DNA of 64,000 nt from contig RCAB01000133.1 of assembly GCA_003640385.1 (NCBI GenBank), positions 78,265-142,264 of the forward strand, in the 5' to 3' direction. The DNA is from Setaria digitata (Eukaryota > Nematoda > Chromadorea > Rhabditida > Setariidae). Both the position numbers and the translations under genes were made by a program. This document shows positions 12,124 to 25,052 of this stretch, piece after piece. Each line of letters opens with the position of its first letter. Position 1 is the first letter of the stretch. The notes under the pieces are model-generated. The model was not told the origin of the DNA. It saw only the letters and a list, made by a program, of their open reading frames with translations, and ran no database searches.

Positions 12124-13729
12124 TAGGAATTGGAACCGAACTGAGGTACTTAAATTATAGGTGGAAAATAGATTTGCTGTGTGCAGTAATATAAATTGTG
12201 AAATAGTTTCTGACTAAAATCAATAAACACAAATAATTTAATTAAATCTACTGTTTGTTTAGAAAATGAGGGCAATAAATTTCAAGAAAAAAGTGAAAAA
12301 CAAAAATTAGTGTAACAAATTGTTTAATCAAAGTATATATTGTTTATTTATATTTTTCCTAAGAATGACGCATTTCTGGAAAAAATATTATAAATATTAT
12401 TCATTTATTACTTCTTTAATTAATGGACATTTTAAAAGTGTTTCAAATCGAACTGAGTTTTCCATTATTGCAGACTATTATCTGTGTTACAATTTCTATC
12501 CGGCCCGTTTCACCGCGGACGTGAAAGTACCGCCATCGTTAGCTCGACGACCACCGGGAATATTTCGCTGTGAATGAATAATTAGCATTTCTGAGATTTT
12601 ATTCTCCAATTAGATTTTTTGTTGCAAGCGGAATTTCCATCATTCCTCTTCTAATTGCTTCTATGCCTGATTGATTCATCTGAGCAATATATTCATACTT
12701 CAAACGTTCTTAATCCCTTCCTTGTCATCATTTTGAAGCTAATTTTATTGAAAACAATTGATTGTACTCTTTTACGTTATGTTTTTATTGTTTACATGTC
12801 TTGTTAGCAAATAAACACTCAAATTTCACTGTTGAACTTCCGCAACCAAATGTGATTTTCCGATCATGCGAGGAAGCTGATTGGATGAGGATCCTTCCTC
12901 ATCATCGATCATTGTTCCTGAATCTCAACTTTTCCGAGAAAATGACGACAAAAAATAATGATTAATTTATATATCCCGAACATATATCATTCTATTAAGA
13001 TTAATGACTCACAATAAAAAGTATCCCGAAGGCATTAAATTTTCATTAAACATGATAGTCTGCTGCTATGCTTTTATCAGTTATAAAATTTCTATCGTCC
13101 CGTTATTCTAAACTTCCAACGACAAAACTTTATACGTCAGCTTGTTTCTAATTAAATATGATTCACCCCACATGAAAAATCATGACTGCAAACCAATCCA
13201 AGGTCATGATCGCGATCAGTTGCAATTAATCAACGAACAACTCTCAAATCAATCTGCTCAAAGTTTTTCCCTACCGCTCAGTTGATTAATCTTTGCATTT
13301 GCATCTTAAGAATGTACGTCATATTTTATAAATACTGTCATAAGTCCATACTCTTTCAAGTTCGTAATTTGGGATTCTCGAAGTTAATCTTTATTATATT
13401 CTGATGAATTTTCCCTTCTTTTAAATCATTTTTATACGATTGGATTTTTAATTTATTTAATTATAATCAGTTTCTCGGAGTTTAAAGTTCTCAAAAAGCC
13501 TAGGGCCAACTTAATTCAAGGAAAAAATCCAATTCCTCTATTCAAACAAAGGTGGTCTATGCAACTTGCTAATCATTTGAAAGGTAAAATAAATAATTTT
13601 TATCCATGCCTATGAACTTTCCTTCGAAAGAAAGTTGTAAAATCTAATCAAAATTTTGTTATTCATTTCTTCCTATCTCTTTTGCAGTAATTATAGATAC
13701 ACTATAAGACAAGCAAGAAGCATAAACAG
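12124..13729. other. Intergenic, array gene 1 to gene 2
   Basis: Mostly AT-rich. It holds a short GC-rich exon-like island at 12474-12577, possibly an alternative last exon of gene 1 (see findings). The acceptor cttttgcag ending at 13687 lies 42 bases before the start of gene 2. Confidence 0.5.
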
Positions 13730-16582
13730 ATGCAGGAACAAAGTGATGATGAAATTTTAAACGAATGGAATCCCGGAACTGATATGATCGTAACACTGCT
13801 TTCTGATAAGATCAAGCATTTACAAGAACAGGTCTTTAGTTCATCATATTTCTTCATTAAATTTATGAAGACAAAAAGAAACAAATAAAAATTCATTTTT
13901 ACGTGAACATTTAACACTGAGAGGAAACGGATAAAAGAATTTATCAAATCGAATTTTGGTAAATTTCATGTTTCTTCGTATTTTTAAAATATCCTCTTGA
14001 TACTTACTTTCTTAGTATTCCTGATTATCCATCTCATACTTTTCAATCAACAATATTAAAATCGTTTTTTGTTTCAAAATTACAGTTATAATATATTTAG
14101 CAGTTATAGTTGAAGTGATTTTATTTTCTTGCTGATAACTTCTTTTATTTAAGGAAAATTTAGAACGTGAACGAATGGATGTAACTGCTGGAAATATTAA
14201 TCAAAACCAACTGGTAACATTTTGTAAATTTTTCTTCTAGTTCTTTCTTCTAGTTCCACTATTAAAATTATGAATGTTGGCTACTTAGCAAACCGATAAT
14301 TGTAATTTGACGATGACAATGTGTCAAGTTGATGTCTTACGTGATGTATTAAATACTTATTTATCAGAAATGGCAGAAAGAAGTCAAGCTTCCACTGAAC
14401 AAAGAAAGGTTATTCTTTTACTTTTTCTCTCGCCTTCAAAAATTTCTTCTTAAACGGAAACAGTATAAAGTTATTAAGTGAAATTCTGATATTTTTGTTG
14501 ATGGAAGTCAAAATGATAGAAGTGATAAAATGATATCATGTGGTATCAATTTATCATGAAATAAACATTGCCACACATGAGAATGTGAATTATAAGAGAA
14601 GATGAGAAGTTTTATGTTTGCAGAAAAAACGATTGACACTTATAGAACAAGTAGCAGTTTTTTTGCAGTACAAAAAAATTATCGCTATGACACAAATTCC
14701 GGAAATCAACTTATCATTTGGCTCTGGAACCAATGGTGCTACTGTATGTTTGAATCTTTCTGCTCGATAAAATGAAATGGTAATGAAATGCAAATAAATT
14801 CTATCAAAGTTTCAGTATGAGCATAATTTGCATACTTCATATGCGATCGAACTCGAGAACAAATTTGCACACAGTTATATTTGGTAATGGCTTTTACATT
14901 ACCAAGGATATAATTCTTATGCTACTAGGCCGTATCTTCTTTGAGATCTCTTTTGTAATTTGATTGTTTGCTGTCACTTTATTAAGCAATCACAATTATA
15001 CTCATATTGACAGAAATTAAATGGACAAGAACTCATGCTTCTGAATTCGGTAAATGCAGTAGTCAACCCAGTAATCAATTTCACCGAAAATGAGCAAGTC
15101 AGACTTAGAAGACTGCAAGCCTCAGTGGAACATGGAATGAGAATAGTGAATGATTCACGTATGCGAGTCATTAGTCAGCATACAGGTAAAAAGTTAGCAA
15201 AGTAAGCTTGGCGTTTTATTCTTACGATTTGCAGAGAATAAGTAATTGAATTTGCAGAATGAAATTTTCGCTTGACTTTATCACTGTCCCTGCTTCTTTT
15301 TTCTGCATTGTCCTTGCAATTCAGTTCAAAAAATGAAAACTGAATGATTATCTCCAGGCCATGATATCAAACGTCTGCTCGATCGTGTTTCCAACTGTGA
15401 CTTGCTTGGGAAAATGCCATTTTGGCTGGAAAATATGAACTTTATCCGAGAAATGCCTTTTCCACCTCCAGCACGGGTAATTAATAAGACGATTTTCAGA
15501 ATTTCCAAATTATAATCTAATATGCTTAACTTACATTAAGGCTGTAAGATGCTCTGCTTCATCCTTTGCTATTGGTGGTAGGACGCCGGATTGTAGCTTC
15601 GATGACCAAAATTCCATCTATCCAGGAGCGAAGAGAACTTCACTTGGTCAAATCAAGACTACTAAACAAGTTAGTTGATTTCCTCGTCTTTTAATCCAAC
15701 GCAAAGGCCAAGCATATGGTTGATTCAGCATTTTTAGCGCTTCCAATATAGTGTTGAACCAAAATCTAATGGCGGTCTCACAGAAAACGATGAGCTGAAG
15801 ATGAAAACTGTTGATGGTAAGGATGACTGTTGTAATGCTACTGAATCTCAAGTATGACCCTATGACATCTAGCAGGTTTATTAAATACTAAGAGAAGTTG
15901 TATCTGATTGTATTTCCAGACGATTACAATAACTTCTAACAAAAATAATCTAAAAATTTAATGCTAATTAAGGATGAAAATATATTGGACTCTAAAATTA
16001 CAAAAATCATATTTTTTTTTCTGCCTGTTCTGTTTTCCAAATATAATTTTGTTGCTATAAATGGGCTGTATGACAACAATGTTGATCACTATGTGATAAT
16101 ACGTAATATGATTGATTCGATGATCAAGCCTACTTTTACGTTTTACTACATTTTATTCTCATAACACCGATTACCTTTGTGAAACTGTTACTAAACATAT
16201 AATCGCCTTTAACTGCTTCGATTTCGTTTGAAATTCACTGTTCTCATTAAATATAAAATCTTTAGACTTATAAAATTTGAAGATGTTATCCCAAACAGTA
16301 AAATCATTTTACTTAATTAATTTGACATCGCTCTCTACTGTTGCAGCTAAATTGAATGTTCAACAAAACTTTGCGCAATATCGGATGGAAACGCCAAGTG
16401 CAAAAAGTGTCACCTCAGTGAAACCCTTAGCCGATGACTGCAAAAAAAAGCCACATGTCAATATTTACTGTCCATTCTACTTCTCATCTCTTTGCATTGG
16501 ATTAATTCTTGGCTTTTCAGTCTGTAAAGCATGCAAATATTTAGTTCAAATTTACTTCAACTCTTGCCAAAGCAATGTGTAA
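13730..16582 (+). CDS. Array gene 2: tail-anchored coiled-coil protein
   Basis: Second member of the tandem family, about 378 residues. Exons: 13730-13831, 14154-14213, 14289-14408, 14624-14743, 15014-15185, 15358-15476, 15541-15669, 15738-15816 and 16347-16582; every junction keeps phase. Exons 2-6 have exactly the lengths of array gene 1 (60, 120, 120, 172, 119 nt). Matching landmarks are EQRK at the end of exon 3, SFGSGTNGAT at the end of exon 4, NAVVNPVIN in exon 5 and HDIKRLLDRV in exon 6 (gene 1 YDTKRLLERI). Exon 9 has NVQQNFAQ (gene 1 SVQQNVAQ). The C terminus is hydrophobic and Cys-containing (YCPFYFSSLCIGLILGFSV), followed by a 20-residue tail with two more cysteines. No signal peptide. 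The function is unknown; a membrane-tethered coiled-coil scaffold is the simplest inference. Confidence 0.75.
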
Positions 16583-17984
16583 AGAGTTCTTTCAGTTCGT
16601 TAACTGAACTATACTTTAACATCATTATCTTCTTAAAAAGGATCAGATATTCACTTTTTTAAAATAATTTCATGCAATCTTTGGGCTTACTGATATTTCG
16701 AACTGTGTAATATTTATCTGATACGTTGAGTTATGAATATGGCTTGATCTTATCGAACAGAGGAATCGCCAGGCGATATCGGGAGGCACCGATTGTTTCC
16801 TCTAATCGACTATCACTTCGACTACTTCCTACTTCAGTCAATTACTTCTTATATCATTCGTAAATGGCACTGTTATTGTTATATTATTATCGATTTACTT
16901 GCTTATCATCTTGCTGATTTGTATTTTAATATGCATGTGATCAAAAACAGTTATCTTCCGGACGACATCACCATTGCGCATGGTTGCTTATTGACTGAGC
17001 ATTTCGAAATTTTGTGAAGCAAAGATTTTATGGTTTCCCTTATAAAATAATGACAGAGGGCAACAAAAGAAACTGATTATTTTCCAAGAAAATCTCCTAA
17101 TCTCGAGCCAGTTCTTCTAGGCCACTTTATTTCATCATTTCAAACGGTTTCAACAATGTTGCTCAATGCTTGAAGAAGTTAGCTTAGAATGAAATGAACA
17201 ACAAGCAAGAAAGAAAGATTTCTTAGAACTGAGATAACTTCGATTTGTAATGATGGAGTTAGACTTTAGTAGAGGGCAGTCGTTCCGCTCATTTTTCTTC
17301 TTTTCTTACTTTCTCCCAGTCAAGTTGGACAAAACGTTGCTAAAAATGGTTACGATGATGAAAATAAAAGGATATTGCAAATGTGAACCGCTTCAATAGA
17401 ATCAAAAACTATGGACCAGAAACTATCGATCATTTTGGAATTTTCGAGAATGTTGACATGTAAGATGTCCTCTTCTGGCCAATCAAAAGAGAACTCGGAG
17501 GTCAAAGGTAACTAGCCGATATTTACATCTTTGTAATCTCCAGTAAATGACTCAATGGAACTTTATCTCTGACATAATTCTTTGTGGTGTTATTTCCTTG
17601 GACTGAGAAAGTATTTATTTCTAAATAGTGAAAGCATGAGACTAAGACTTACTTTCTCAGATGTCCATTATTCTTACTGATGCATCCTGCTGAATGGATT
17701 CTGCTTTATCAAAACAGATTCTCGAGCGTTAGCTTCCACCTGCTCCGATAATTCTCTTTATCTATAACTTATTCCAATTTTGGAATAATTTTTCCATTAG
17801 AATATCAAAATTACCAAAATTGGAGTATTTTATTGTATATTTTTGAGATAAATTTCGCATTAAAAGTATCAAATGTCGTTGAATAACAACCCGACACTTT
17901 AACTGAAAATAAAACAAAATAAAATTCCTTTATTTAGTTATTGCAGCAACTTTAAGGCATAACTAACAAAAGAACGAGAACGTG
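16583..17984. other. Intergenic, array gene 2 to gene 3
   Basis: No supported gene. An open frame at 16793-17017 has no splice-compatible partner. The acceptor ttattgcag ending at 17946 is 38 bases upstream of the next start codon. Confidence 0.5.
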
Positions 17985-20136
17985 ATGTCTTCAGATTCAC
18001 TTAATCAGATCAAAATATTCAAACCATTTGGTGAAGTTGAAGCATTGCTCCTGAGAAAGAAGAAAGATCAGAAAAAGCGATATGTTAGTTTTATTTAAAT
18101 TTAATTTGTATGAAGATAGTGCATAATGATCATTTTAAAAATGAATTGTCTAAAGAGAGAAAAGTAGGGAATGAATAAATTTCTTCTTAATTTTTAAAGA
18201 AATTAATTGATATTTGTTCAAATATGAAGGACAACGCAGGATTATTCAAGGGTGAAGATGAATATCCTTTTCATATTCATAGCGGAGGCTTACTATATTC
18301 AGTAAATTTGGCAATAAGCATAGACTAACGAATAATGTGAGATTTAACGACATCACGCAACTTCTGGACTTTTAATTCGTTTGATAAAAGAGCAGAATTT
18401 AATTAATTAACTTTTTTTTTTCAAGGCACAACTAAAGCGTTGGAGGCAAGAATTGAAAGCAAGAAATGGTCTGGTTGAGCATTACGTATGTTTTGAAATG
18501 TTACTGTTGAGTAATTATTTCTTTATAGAAAAATGACGACCTGATGGCCCCGAAAATTCAAGCCAAATTAAATTAGGCATCAGGTTATGGACCTCTCAGA
18601 TATTCAGCCTTTTGCTAAAAATAATTCATACTGACTACAATCTGTGATCCACAATGTCTAATCTAAGCCATGACTATATCTTCTCAACTTAATTAAAGCC
18701 ACACAAAATATTGGATATCCTATTTAAAGATTAATCAACCTTTGCCGTTGCGAAGTCATTCGAGTTTCTTAAGGAAGTAGTAACTAATCAGTGATCAAAG
18801 TATAATCTGCACAAAAGTAATTCAAAATACATTTTTTCCCGAATCCCATTTTAAAGTAATTCAGGTAGTTACTGATTATAAGTTGGACGAGGCGAAATCT
18901 CAATTGGATACCTTAACTGAATTAGTGGACGTTTTTTACTATGATATGGAAAAACTTAAACAAGCGGTAGTGGATCAGAGAAAGGTTAGGAAATTTCATG
19001 AAACATAATTAGAAAAGTATCATTATTGATCCACTGTGTAAAATAATCGCTATTCAAAGCTTGACCTTTTCGAAATTTGTTGTTTACAGAAAGACCAGAA
19101 AGAATTTACGAAAAGAATGGCAGAGATTTTATGTTACAAGGAGATTGTGAGTTGGTTGCAGAATCCTGAAATAAGAGAAGCATTTTATGATGGTACCAAT
19201 GGATTTGGAGTAAGCATGACAGATTTCTTTTCCTAAATGAAGCTCAGATAAAATAGGAAATGAAATGTAGTGCTGCGTAGAAAAAGAGTTATTGCGTAGA
19301 AACAAAATCAGATTTCAGTCCCACTTTCGTCCTCTTTGATAAGACCTAGAAGGACGGATGTTCACTTCATATCCTAGTGATTTGGATATTTATTAGAAAT
19401 AGAATAGACATTCGAATCTTCATAGAAGTGTGAGGTAGGTTGTGTAAGGTAGTATAGATTCATTTATGATTCTGAAATATTTTTGTCAGATTAGTTGGGA
19501 ATCTAATCAAACAAAATCTATTCTTTTGCATCATAAAGTACGGATAGAAGACATCTCGATTATAAACTAGTACTGAATTAGTGTTGTTGACAGAAACTGG
19601 ATGAACAGGAAGTGAGGCTTCTGAATTCATTGCATGAATTAATTAATCCAAGAATAAGTTCGAACGCATACGAGCAAATTTGGAAACAAGTGTTGTTTGA
19701 TGCTGCCAAATTAGGAATGGAAGTGGCGTACGATGAAAGCGAAACTGCTACTGGTAAGTTTGTTGGAAAAACTGTCAAAATTGACATGTCATAATTTACT
19801 GAACAATCATTCTATTAAATTTAACTAATTTTTTTTGGAACTGAACTTCATCCAAAACGGAGAAAGAGTAATGAGAGCAGTAAATTTTCACAGCAAATTT
19901 AAGGTTTGAATTTTCAAACACATAAACCTATGAGGATATTAATTGGCCACTCTAATCTTTTTGTAGTTCGCCCATATACGCCAAAGAATGATATGGAACT
20001 TCAAACTGAAACTTTGGCCATGCAAGATAGAAGCAACCTGGCCGAGAATAACTGGTGCCAACCGCATATTCCATCAGTCTGTGTAGGAATGATTATTGTT
20101 ATTGTAGCTTCCGTGTTACACAATTTTCTCTCTTAG
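17985..20136 (+). CDS. Array gene 3: short tail-anchored coiled-coil protein
   Basis: Third member of the tandem family, about 263 residues. Exons: 17985-18083, 18426-18485, 18865-18984, 19090-19209, 19594-19753 and 19904-20136, all in phase. Exons 2-4 again measure 60, 120 and 120 nt; exon 5 is 160 nt (12 shorter than its paralogs). Shared landmarks: DQRK ending exon 3, NPEIREAFYDGTNGFG ending exon 4 (gene 1 NSEVREAFRTGTKG) and KLDEQEVRLLNSL plus INPRIS in exon 5 (gene 2 KLNGQELMLLNSV, VNPVIN). The KRLL(E/D)R exon of genes 1 and 2 was not found; the last exon joins directly in the same phase. The C terminus is IPSVCVGMIIVIVASVLHNF and stops two residues later, a clear single membrane anchor. 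No signal peptide and no known domain. Confidence 0.75.
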
Positions 20137-20771
20137 AAGGGAGAGAACTAAAAACTGTTTTACGTTTATTGATTTCTGATAATGCTTGAATTGTACATCA
20201 GCCAATATATCACATATTTTTTCTCAGCCATTCTCCATCATTTCAAAACTTATTTAGCTTAGAACTAAACGGCAATCTGAATATTTACACGGAAACATTA
20301 CAATTTCACTAACAATGAAGGGAACCATCCAGGCAACAGAATCAAAACTTCAGGGTATAAAAAGTGAAACAGAAAATGGCGAATTTTGAATCTTTGAAAG
20401 GAAGTCCCTGAGAGACAGCGGGAGGACTATTAAGTTATGAAGTCCTCCTCATGCATTTCCGCAACATGATATAAAATGTTATCACCCAGCACATTCCAAC
20501 AAGAGCTCATATATTATCAGTGAGCAGTTTGCAAAATAAAACATTCTGACAAAGCAAAAATATCCTGGGCTATTGGAATACAAGGACGGAAGAAGCAAGG
20601 CAGGCTCATCTTTCGAGGTAAATGCTTGTGACACTTTCATCTTCAGGAGAGACTACAGACATTTACTTTATACATTTCCATGCAGTCTTTTGCTAATTAT
20701 TTCTCTTCCATTCAGCAGAAGCAACTTTGTTCTACGGTAAATTCACAGCAATAGCCAATGATTCCTATTGA
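20137..20771. other. Convergent intergenic region, array gene 3 and channel gene
   Basis: The two genes converge here, so this stretch should hold both 3' UTRs and polyadenylation signals. No gene is seen. Confidence 0.5.
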
Positions 20772-23700
20772 TCAGTCATTCGATTTTGCAGTGTAGTACA
20801 TCCAGTATATCAAATTCAGTAGTGTGAATGAAATCGGAAAAGCTTTTTGACATAAACTGAAAATGTGAGGTCAAAGAATGTGGAATGAACTGGCTAGCCA
20901 AGAAGCAGCAGTTGTTTGCATATTGCTGCCAGCAAAGTTAGACTGCTTTCAATTTCACTGAAATCAAGAAGCATGCAGTCTAAATAGATCGAAACAGCAC
21001 CTTACAGGGCTTTCCGGGGCCGATGACATACCTTTTACTCTGAAATTTAATTGCGCAAATGACTCTCTTTCCTCACATAGAAAAAGAAGTGCTTACTTGT
21101 CCATATCTTCACCTGTCCAATGTCGTAAAAATCTTCGTTCATTACTTTGTCCTCTTTGGCGATATTTATCGTTATTTTTTGGTAATTTAGATCCTTCAGC
21201 AACCATGCTCGGCACAGAATGCTTATTTCTGGTATCATTATCACTATCTAAGAAACAGTACTGCCAATTATACCTCTCACCCGCTTCAAAATTCAAAGTA
21301 TGAAGCTATGAAGTTGATTATAATTCACCTGAATGTGGACTCTGCCATGAAATGAATCTCTTTTCTCAGGCTCTATTGCTGCAATTTCTGAGGAATTCTA
21401 ACCATGTCACTTCAGAAAAAGTCACCTTAGTTTAAATGTTGTGGTTTACTCAAGAAATTGGATAAATCAAACAAATTCAGGCGAACAATTCAACTCTGGT
21501 CGTTAAACGGAATAAAAATTCTTTCTGTACCTATGGGTTCAAAGTAAATAATCTGAGCTAACTGAAATACGCACTGTATTTATTTAATTTTATTGTTTCC
21601 GCATTTCGAATAGCTGACAATGATTTCGATCCATCGTACTCAATAAATGCCGTTGCATTGCGTGTCCACGTACTCTCGTCCAAATCAATGTGAATTTTTC
21701 CGGATATCCGTGAATCTTCGTCAATGCGTTCGATTAACGGCAGCTGAAGATATTATACGCACGTAATTCCCGCTAAATTAAATAATTTATTAATTTTTCT
21801 AGCAATTGAAAAACAATTAGCATAGTCCTTAGAAATTAATTTTTGAGAATAAAAAGTTATACTATATTTAAAATCTAAATGAAATAATTTTTTAACAATG
21901 AGAGGTAAGAAGCCAAATGATCGTTATATCATAAAAAAATAATGAACCCTTCGCCGACGCTTTTCCTTGAATAATCGTTTACTGGGCCGGTTTTCATTCC
22001 TGAACAAGTTACCACCATCACCACTAATGTCATCTTCCACGCTACTTTGTTTCCTTGACATAGTCGGTTTTTCTAACATTCCAACAATAGCTAATTCAAC
22101 AATTGATAAAAATATATAGCCGACACAACCAAACATAAACAAATCCAAACCTTTTACATAGGAAACCTGAAACAGTTCCGGGAAGAAATCATACAAATGT
22201 GTTTGAATGAATGAGATGCGAAATTGGAGTTAGACTGTAAATGGATCAGTCGTTCGACACACAGATTCTAACATCTAATGATTTGCTAGAAGGTTTTCAC
22301 AACTAAAAAACATTTTGTACGGTGTTTTTTATAAAAATTGCATCATTTTTTAACGACAGCTTAAAATCAGTTAAGAGATTGCTGCCGTGAAATTTCGCGC
22401 ATGGCTTGACTAATTAATAAATGATATAATTATATCAAACCTTTGGGAGTGACCTTGCAACATTGGAGTATTGCAAAGTGAGTGCCATCATGGACGAAAC
22501 ACCAACAGTAACACGGGCTGGAAGTGATCGACGATCCAACCAAAATGATATCCATGATATGAGTACCATGCAATAAGTCGGCAGGTAAATTTGCAATAAG
22601 TAGAAACCGTAAGAGCGACGGAAGTATAACTTTATGTTCAACTATAATTCAACTGTGAATTAAAACAGAAGTAGAATTGTCTCGTCATAGAATTGAAGTG
22701 TTTTAATAATGCTAGTAGAGATTGGATTAACAACACTCCGCTAATTAATGGATGATAAACAAAAGATTTTTTCCACCCAATTAACCTCTACGTACTTCTA
22801 ATTGTGATTCGAACAGTGCAGCTTTAAAATTTCATTTGAGAACTGAACTTCAACAATAACAATAATACATTAAGTAATCTTTTCAATAACAGTTAAAGCA
22901 AACAATTTTTTGCTCTTAAAGTATCATTGTAGACATTATAGTAACTGATTACATCAAATCATACCACGACATGATATCCTGACTAATTAACATTCATTAA
23001 ACTTGAATGCACTTTAAATTAATTAATACTGATCTCTTACTTACATGGTCCCAAACACCAGCTGGATACTGGAATGTTGCTTTCTCATGAATATAATGTG
23101 TCATATGAAAGTCTGGCAAATTCGTTTCGCCGATTACTTCCACCGGGATTCCATGACGTTTCCAGTGTAAACGAACTTTACCAATATTGAACGAATAGCT
23201 TTCGAAAACCATCGTGCACTCAACACGATCCATTGGAAAGATTGAAAAATCCATTTCACATGGTGTTTCTACCATAATTCTAAAATAGAATAAGAATCCT
23301 AGTAGCTGTTTTTTCGTTATCCATTTTTCTTCAGTCAAATCCAATTCTGGATTTAGGCTATGTCAGCTTTTTGTCTTGACTTTTTTTTGAATTTAGTCCT
23401 TTGAATTTTTAAATTAGTAGTTTTGCATTATTATTCCTGTCAATCAACCAATCCTTAAGCAGGTAGTGGTGCGAATTTCTCTCGATTCCAGGTCATCTTT
23501 GGCTTCACGTAAAAAACGGCCACTTCAGGTCAAGAATATATCATTTTAACGGTTTCTGGAAAGTTTCAACACAGACCTGTAATTAATCCAAACAGTACCA
23601 TTCGGAAGAATGGCCAGGAAAACATTTGGTGTCGGTGATTGATGTATCAAAGATCCCTTGCTGTTTACTATGCATACATTAGGTAGCCATAATTTTTCTA

Positions 23701-25052
23701 CCATCCGGTGTGACAAAGTTAAATTTTGCACACACTCTGCTCCTTCGATATCCTTAACAGAGAATGATTTGTCGTGATAATATTTTATCACTAAATTTTA
23801 TCCATTCTTTTAAATTTTATCGAAGTATGGGTCAATCAATAGATCTCTGTAACATTTAGTTAACCGATCTATCATTATACGGACATGAAGTTTAAAAATG
23901 ATATTGACAGTAGTTAATTCTATTGGAAATTTTTAAAGAAAACAAACAACTAAAAAAAGCAAAAAGATTATTTTTTCTAGCTTACTTGGAATGACAAATT
24001 AGGATCTCGCCAAATCTGTGCCAATAAAATATGCATTTTAGAGCTACTATGTATTTCGGAAATTTCGGATATCTGTAATTAAAAATTAATTATCCTGTAC
24101 CGTTATTTTTATTTTTAAAAAATACTTGGAAAAAAAGAAGAAAAAAGTTATGGTGCTTCAGCAAGAAAATGAAATGAAAAAATTGATAAATTTAGAAGTG
24201 AAAAAGATTTTAAAAACATTTTCTTTTTCTTTCTCTTCTAAAATATTTATGAAGTATAGAAATAATGATAATATTTGATTAAAAGACCTGTTGAATGAGT
24301 ATTTCAACATCTACATCAACACCTTTCATTGCTGGTACCAAATTTCGATCATACTTTTCCAATATTTCAGCTAATATTCTTAAATATGCTATTTAATAAT
24401 ATTAGCTAAGTTGTAACATTAAATATCACTGTTGATGAATATTTAGATTTACAACCATCAGCTGTTCCTAGTCGAAGTAGGAAATTTTGGGACAATTTTT
24501 AAAATATCTGTAGCATTTGTTGCAATCTACAGCAATATTTTCACGATGTTGTCTTAAGCTTTAATCAATTTTATTGGCCAATAAAACGGCAAGGTAAAGT
24601 GATTAAGAAAAGTAAAAAGTAAAGGACCAGGCTTATTAGGACAACGTTTTATGTCTAAACGCACGAATTAGAGAATTCGAGCCGAACACAGCCTAGTAAA
24701 AGAAGCATTTGTTCAGGTAACAATTGGATTTTAACTCGTTGCATGCACTACATAAAATTGGAAAGTGCCGAAAGTACCTTTCAGCTGCTCCTTCCCACTG
24801 TCCCGAAATGCACTTGTTATTTGACATATTTGCTTCTCGAGAGTCTAAAAAAATAAAATTACAAAAATATACAGTTGAACACCCAAAATTCGAAACTGCT
24901 ATTTTTTTTCAAAAAGATTTCAATGCTACCAAGCATATGGCGACATTTTCCGATACTGTCAGCGACAAAGCCAGAACGACATATACAATTCACTTTACCC
25001 GTACTGCTACTTTTCTGACAAAACGATGAACGTAAATCACACTTTTCACAAC
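20772..25052 (-). CDS. Cys-loop ligand-gated anion channel subunit with N-terminal EGF-like module (5' end missing)
   Basis: Pentameric ligand-gated channel subunit, plasma membrane. Exons in transcript order: 25052-24930, 24388-24288, 24072-23986, 23752-23577, 23279-23045, 22641-22441, 22166-21948, 21743-21575, 21247-21097 and 20856-20772; all junctions keep phase and give about 514 residues. Exon 1 encodes six cysteines in EGF-like spacing (C-x2-C-x6-C-x10-C-x-C-x11-C with RSGF before the last). The ligand-binding domain follows, with QIWRDPNLSF, PNGTVWINYR and the Cys loop CEMDFSIFPMDRVEC. M1 is GFYLLQIYLPTYCMVLISW. M2 starts at PARVTVG; the PAR motif marks anion channels. M3 follows VSYVKGLDLF, then an intracellular loop of about 150 residues with RRRR, and M4 is KAFPISFTLLNLIYWMYY. 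M2-M3 most resembles the nematode ACC/LGC-46/47-type group, but this is judged by eye. The signal peptide exon was not found upstream. The acceptors of exons 2 and 4 are weaker than average, though phase-consistent. Confidence 0.88.

Noticed and set aside
12762..12965. Plus-strand open frame after array gene 1
   Set aside because: No acceptor of good quality with a matching phase, and no similarity to the array proteins.
16793..17017. Plus-strand open frame between array genes 2 and 3
   Set aside because: Lies outside both gene models, no phase-compatible junction and no shared family landmarks.
9272..20136. Idea that the three array genes are one long gene
   Set aside because: Each has its own in-frame stop after a membrane anchor, its own start exon, and an acceptor-like site before each ATG; the 60/120/120-nt exon set recurs three times.
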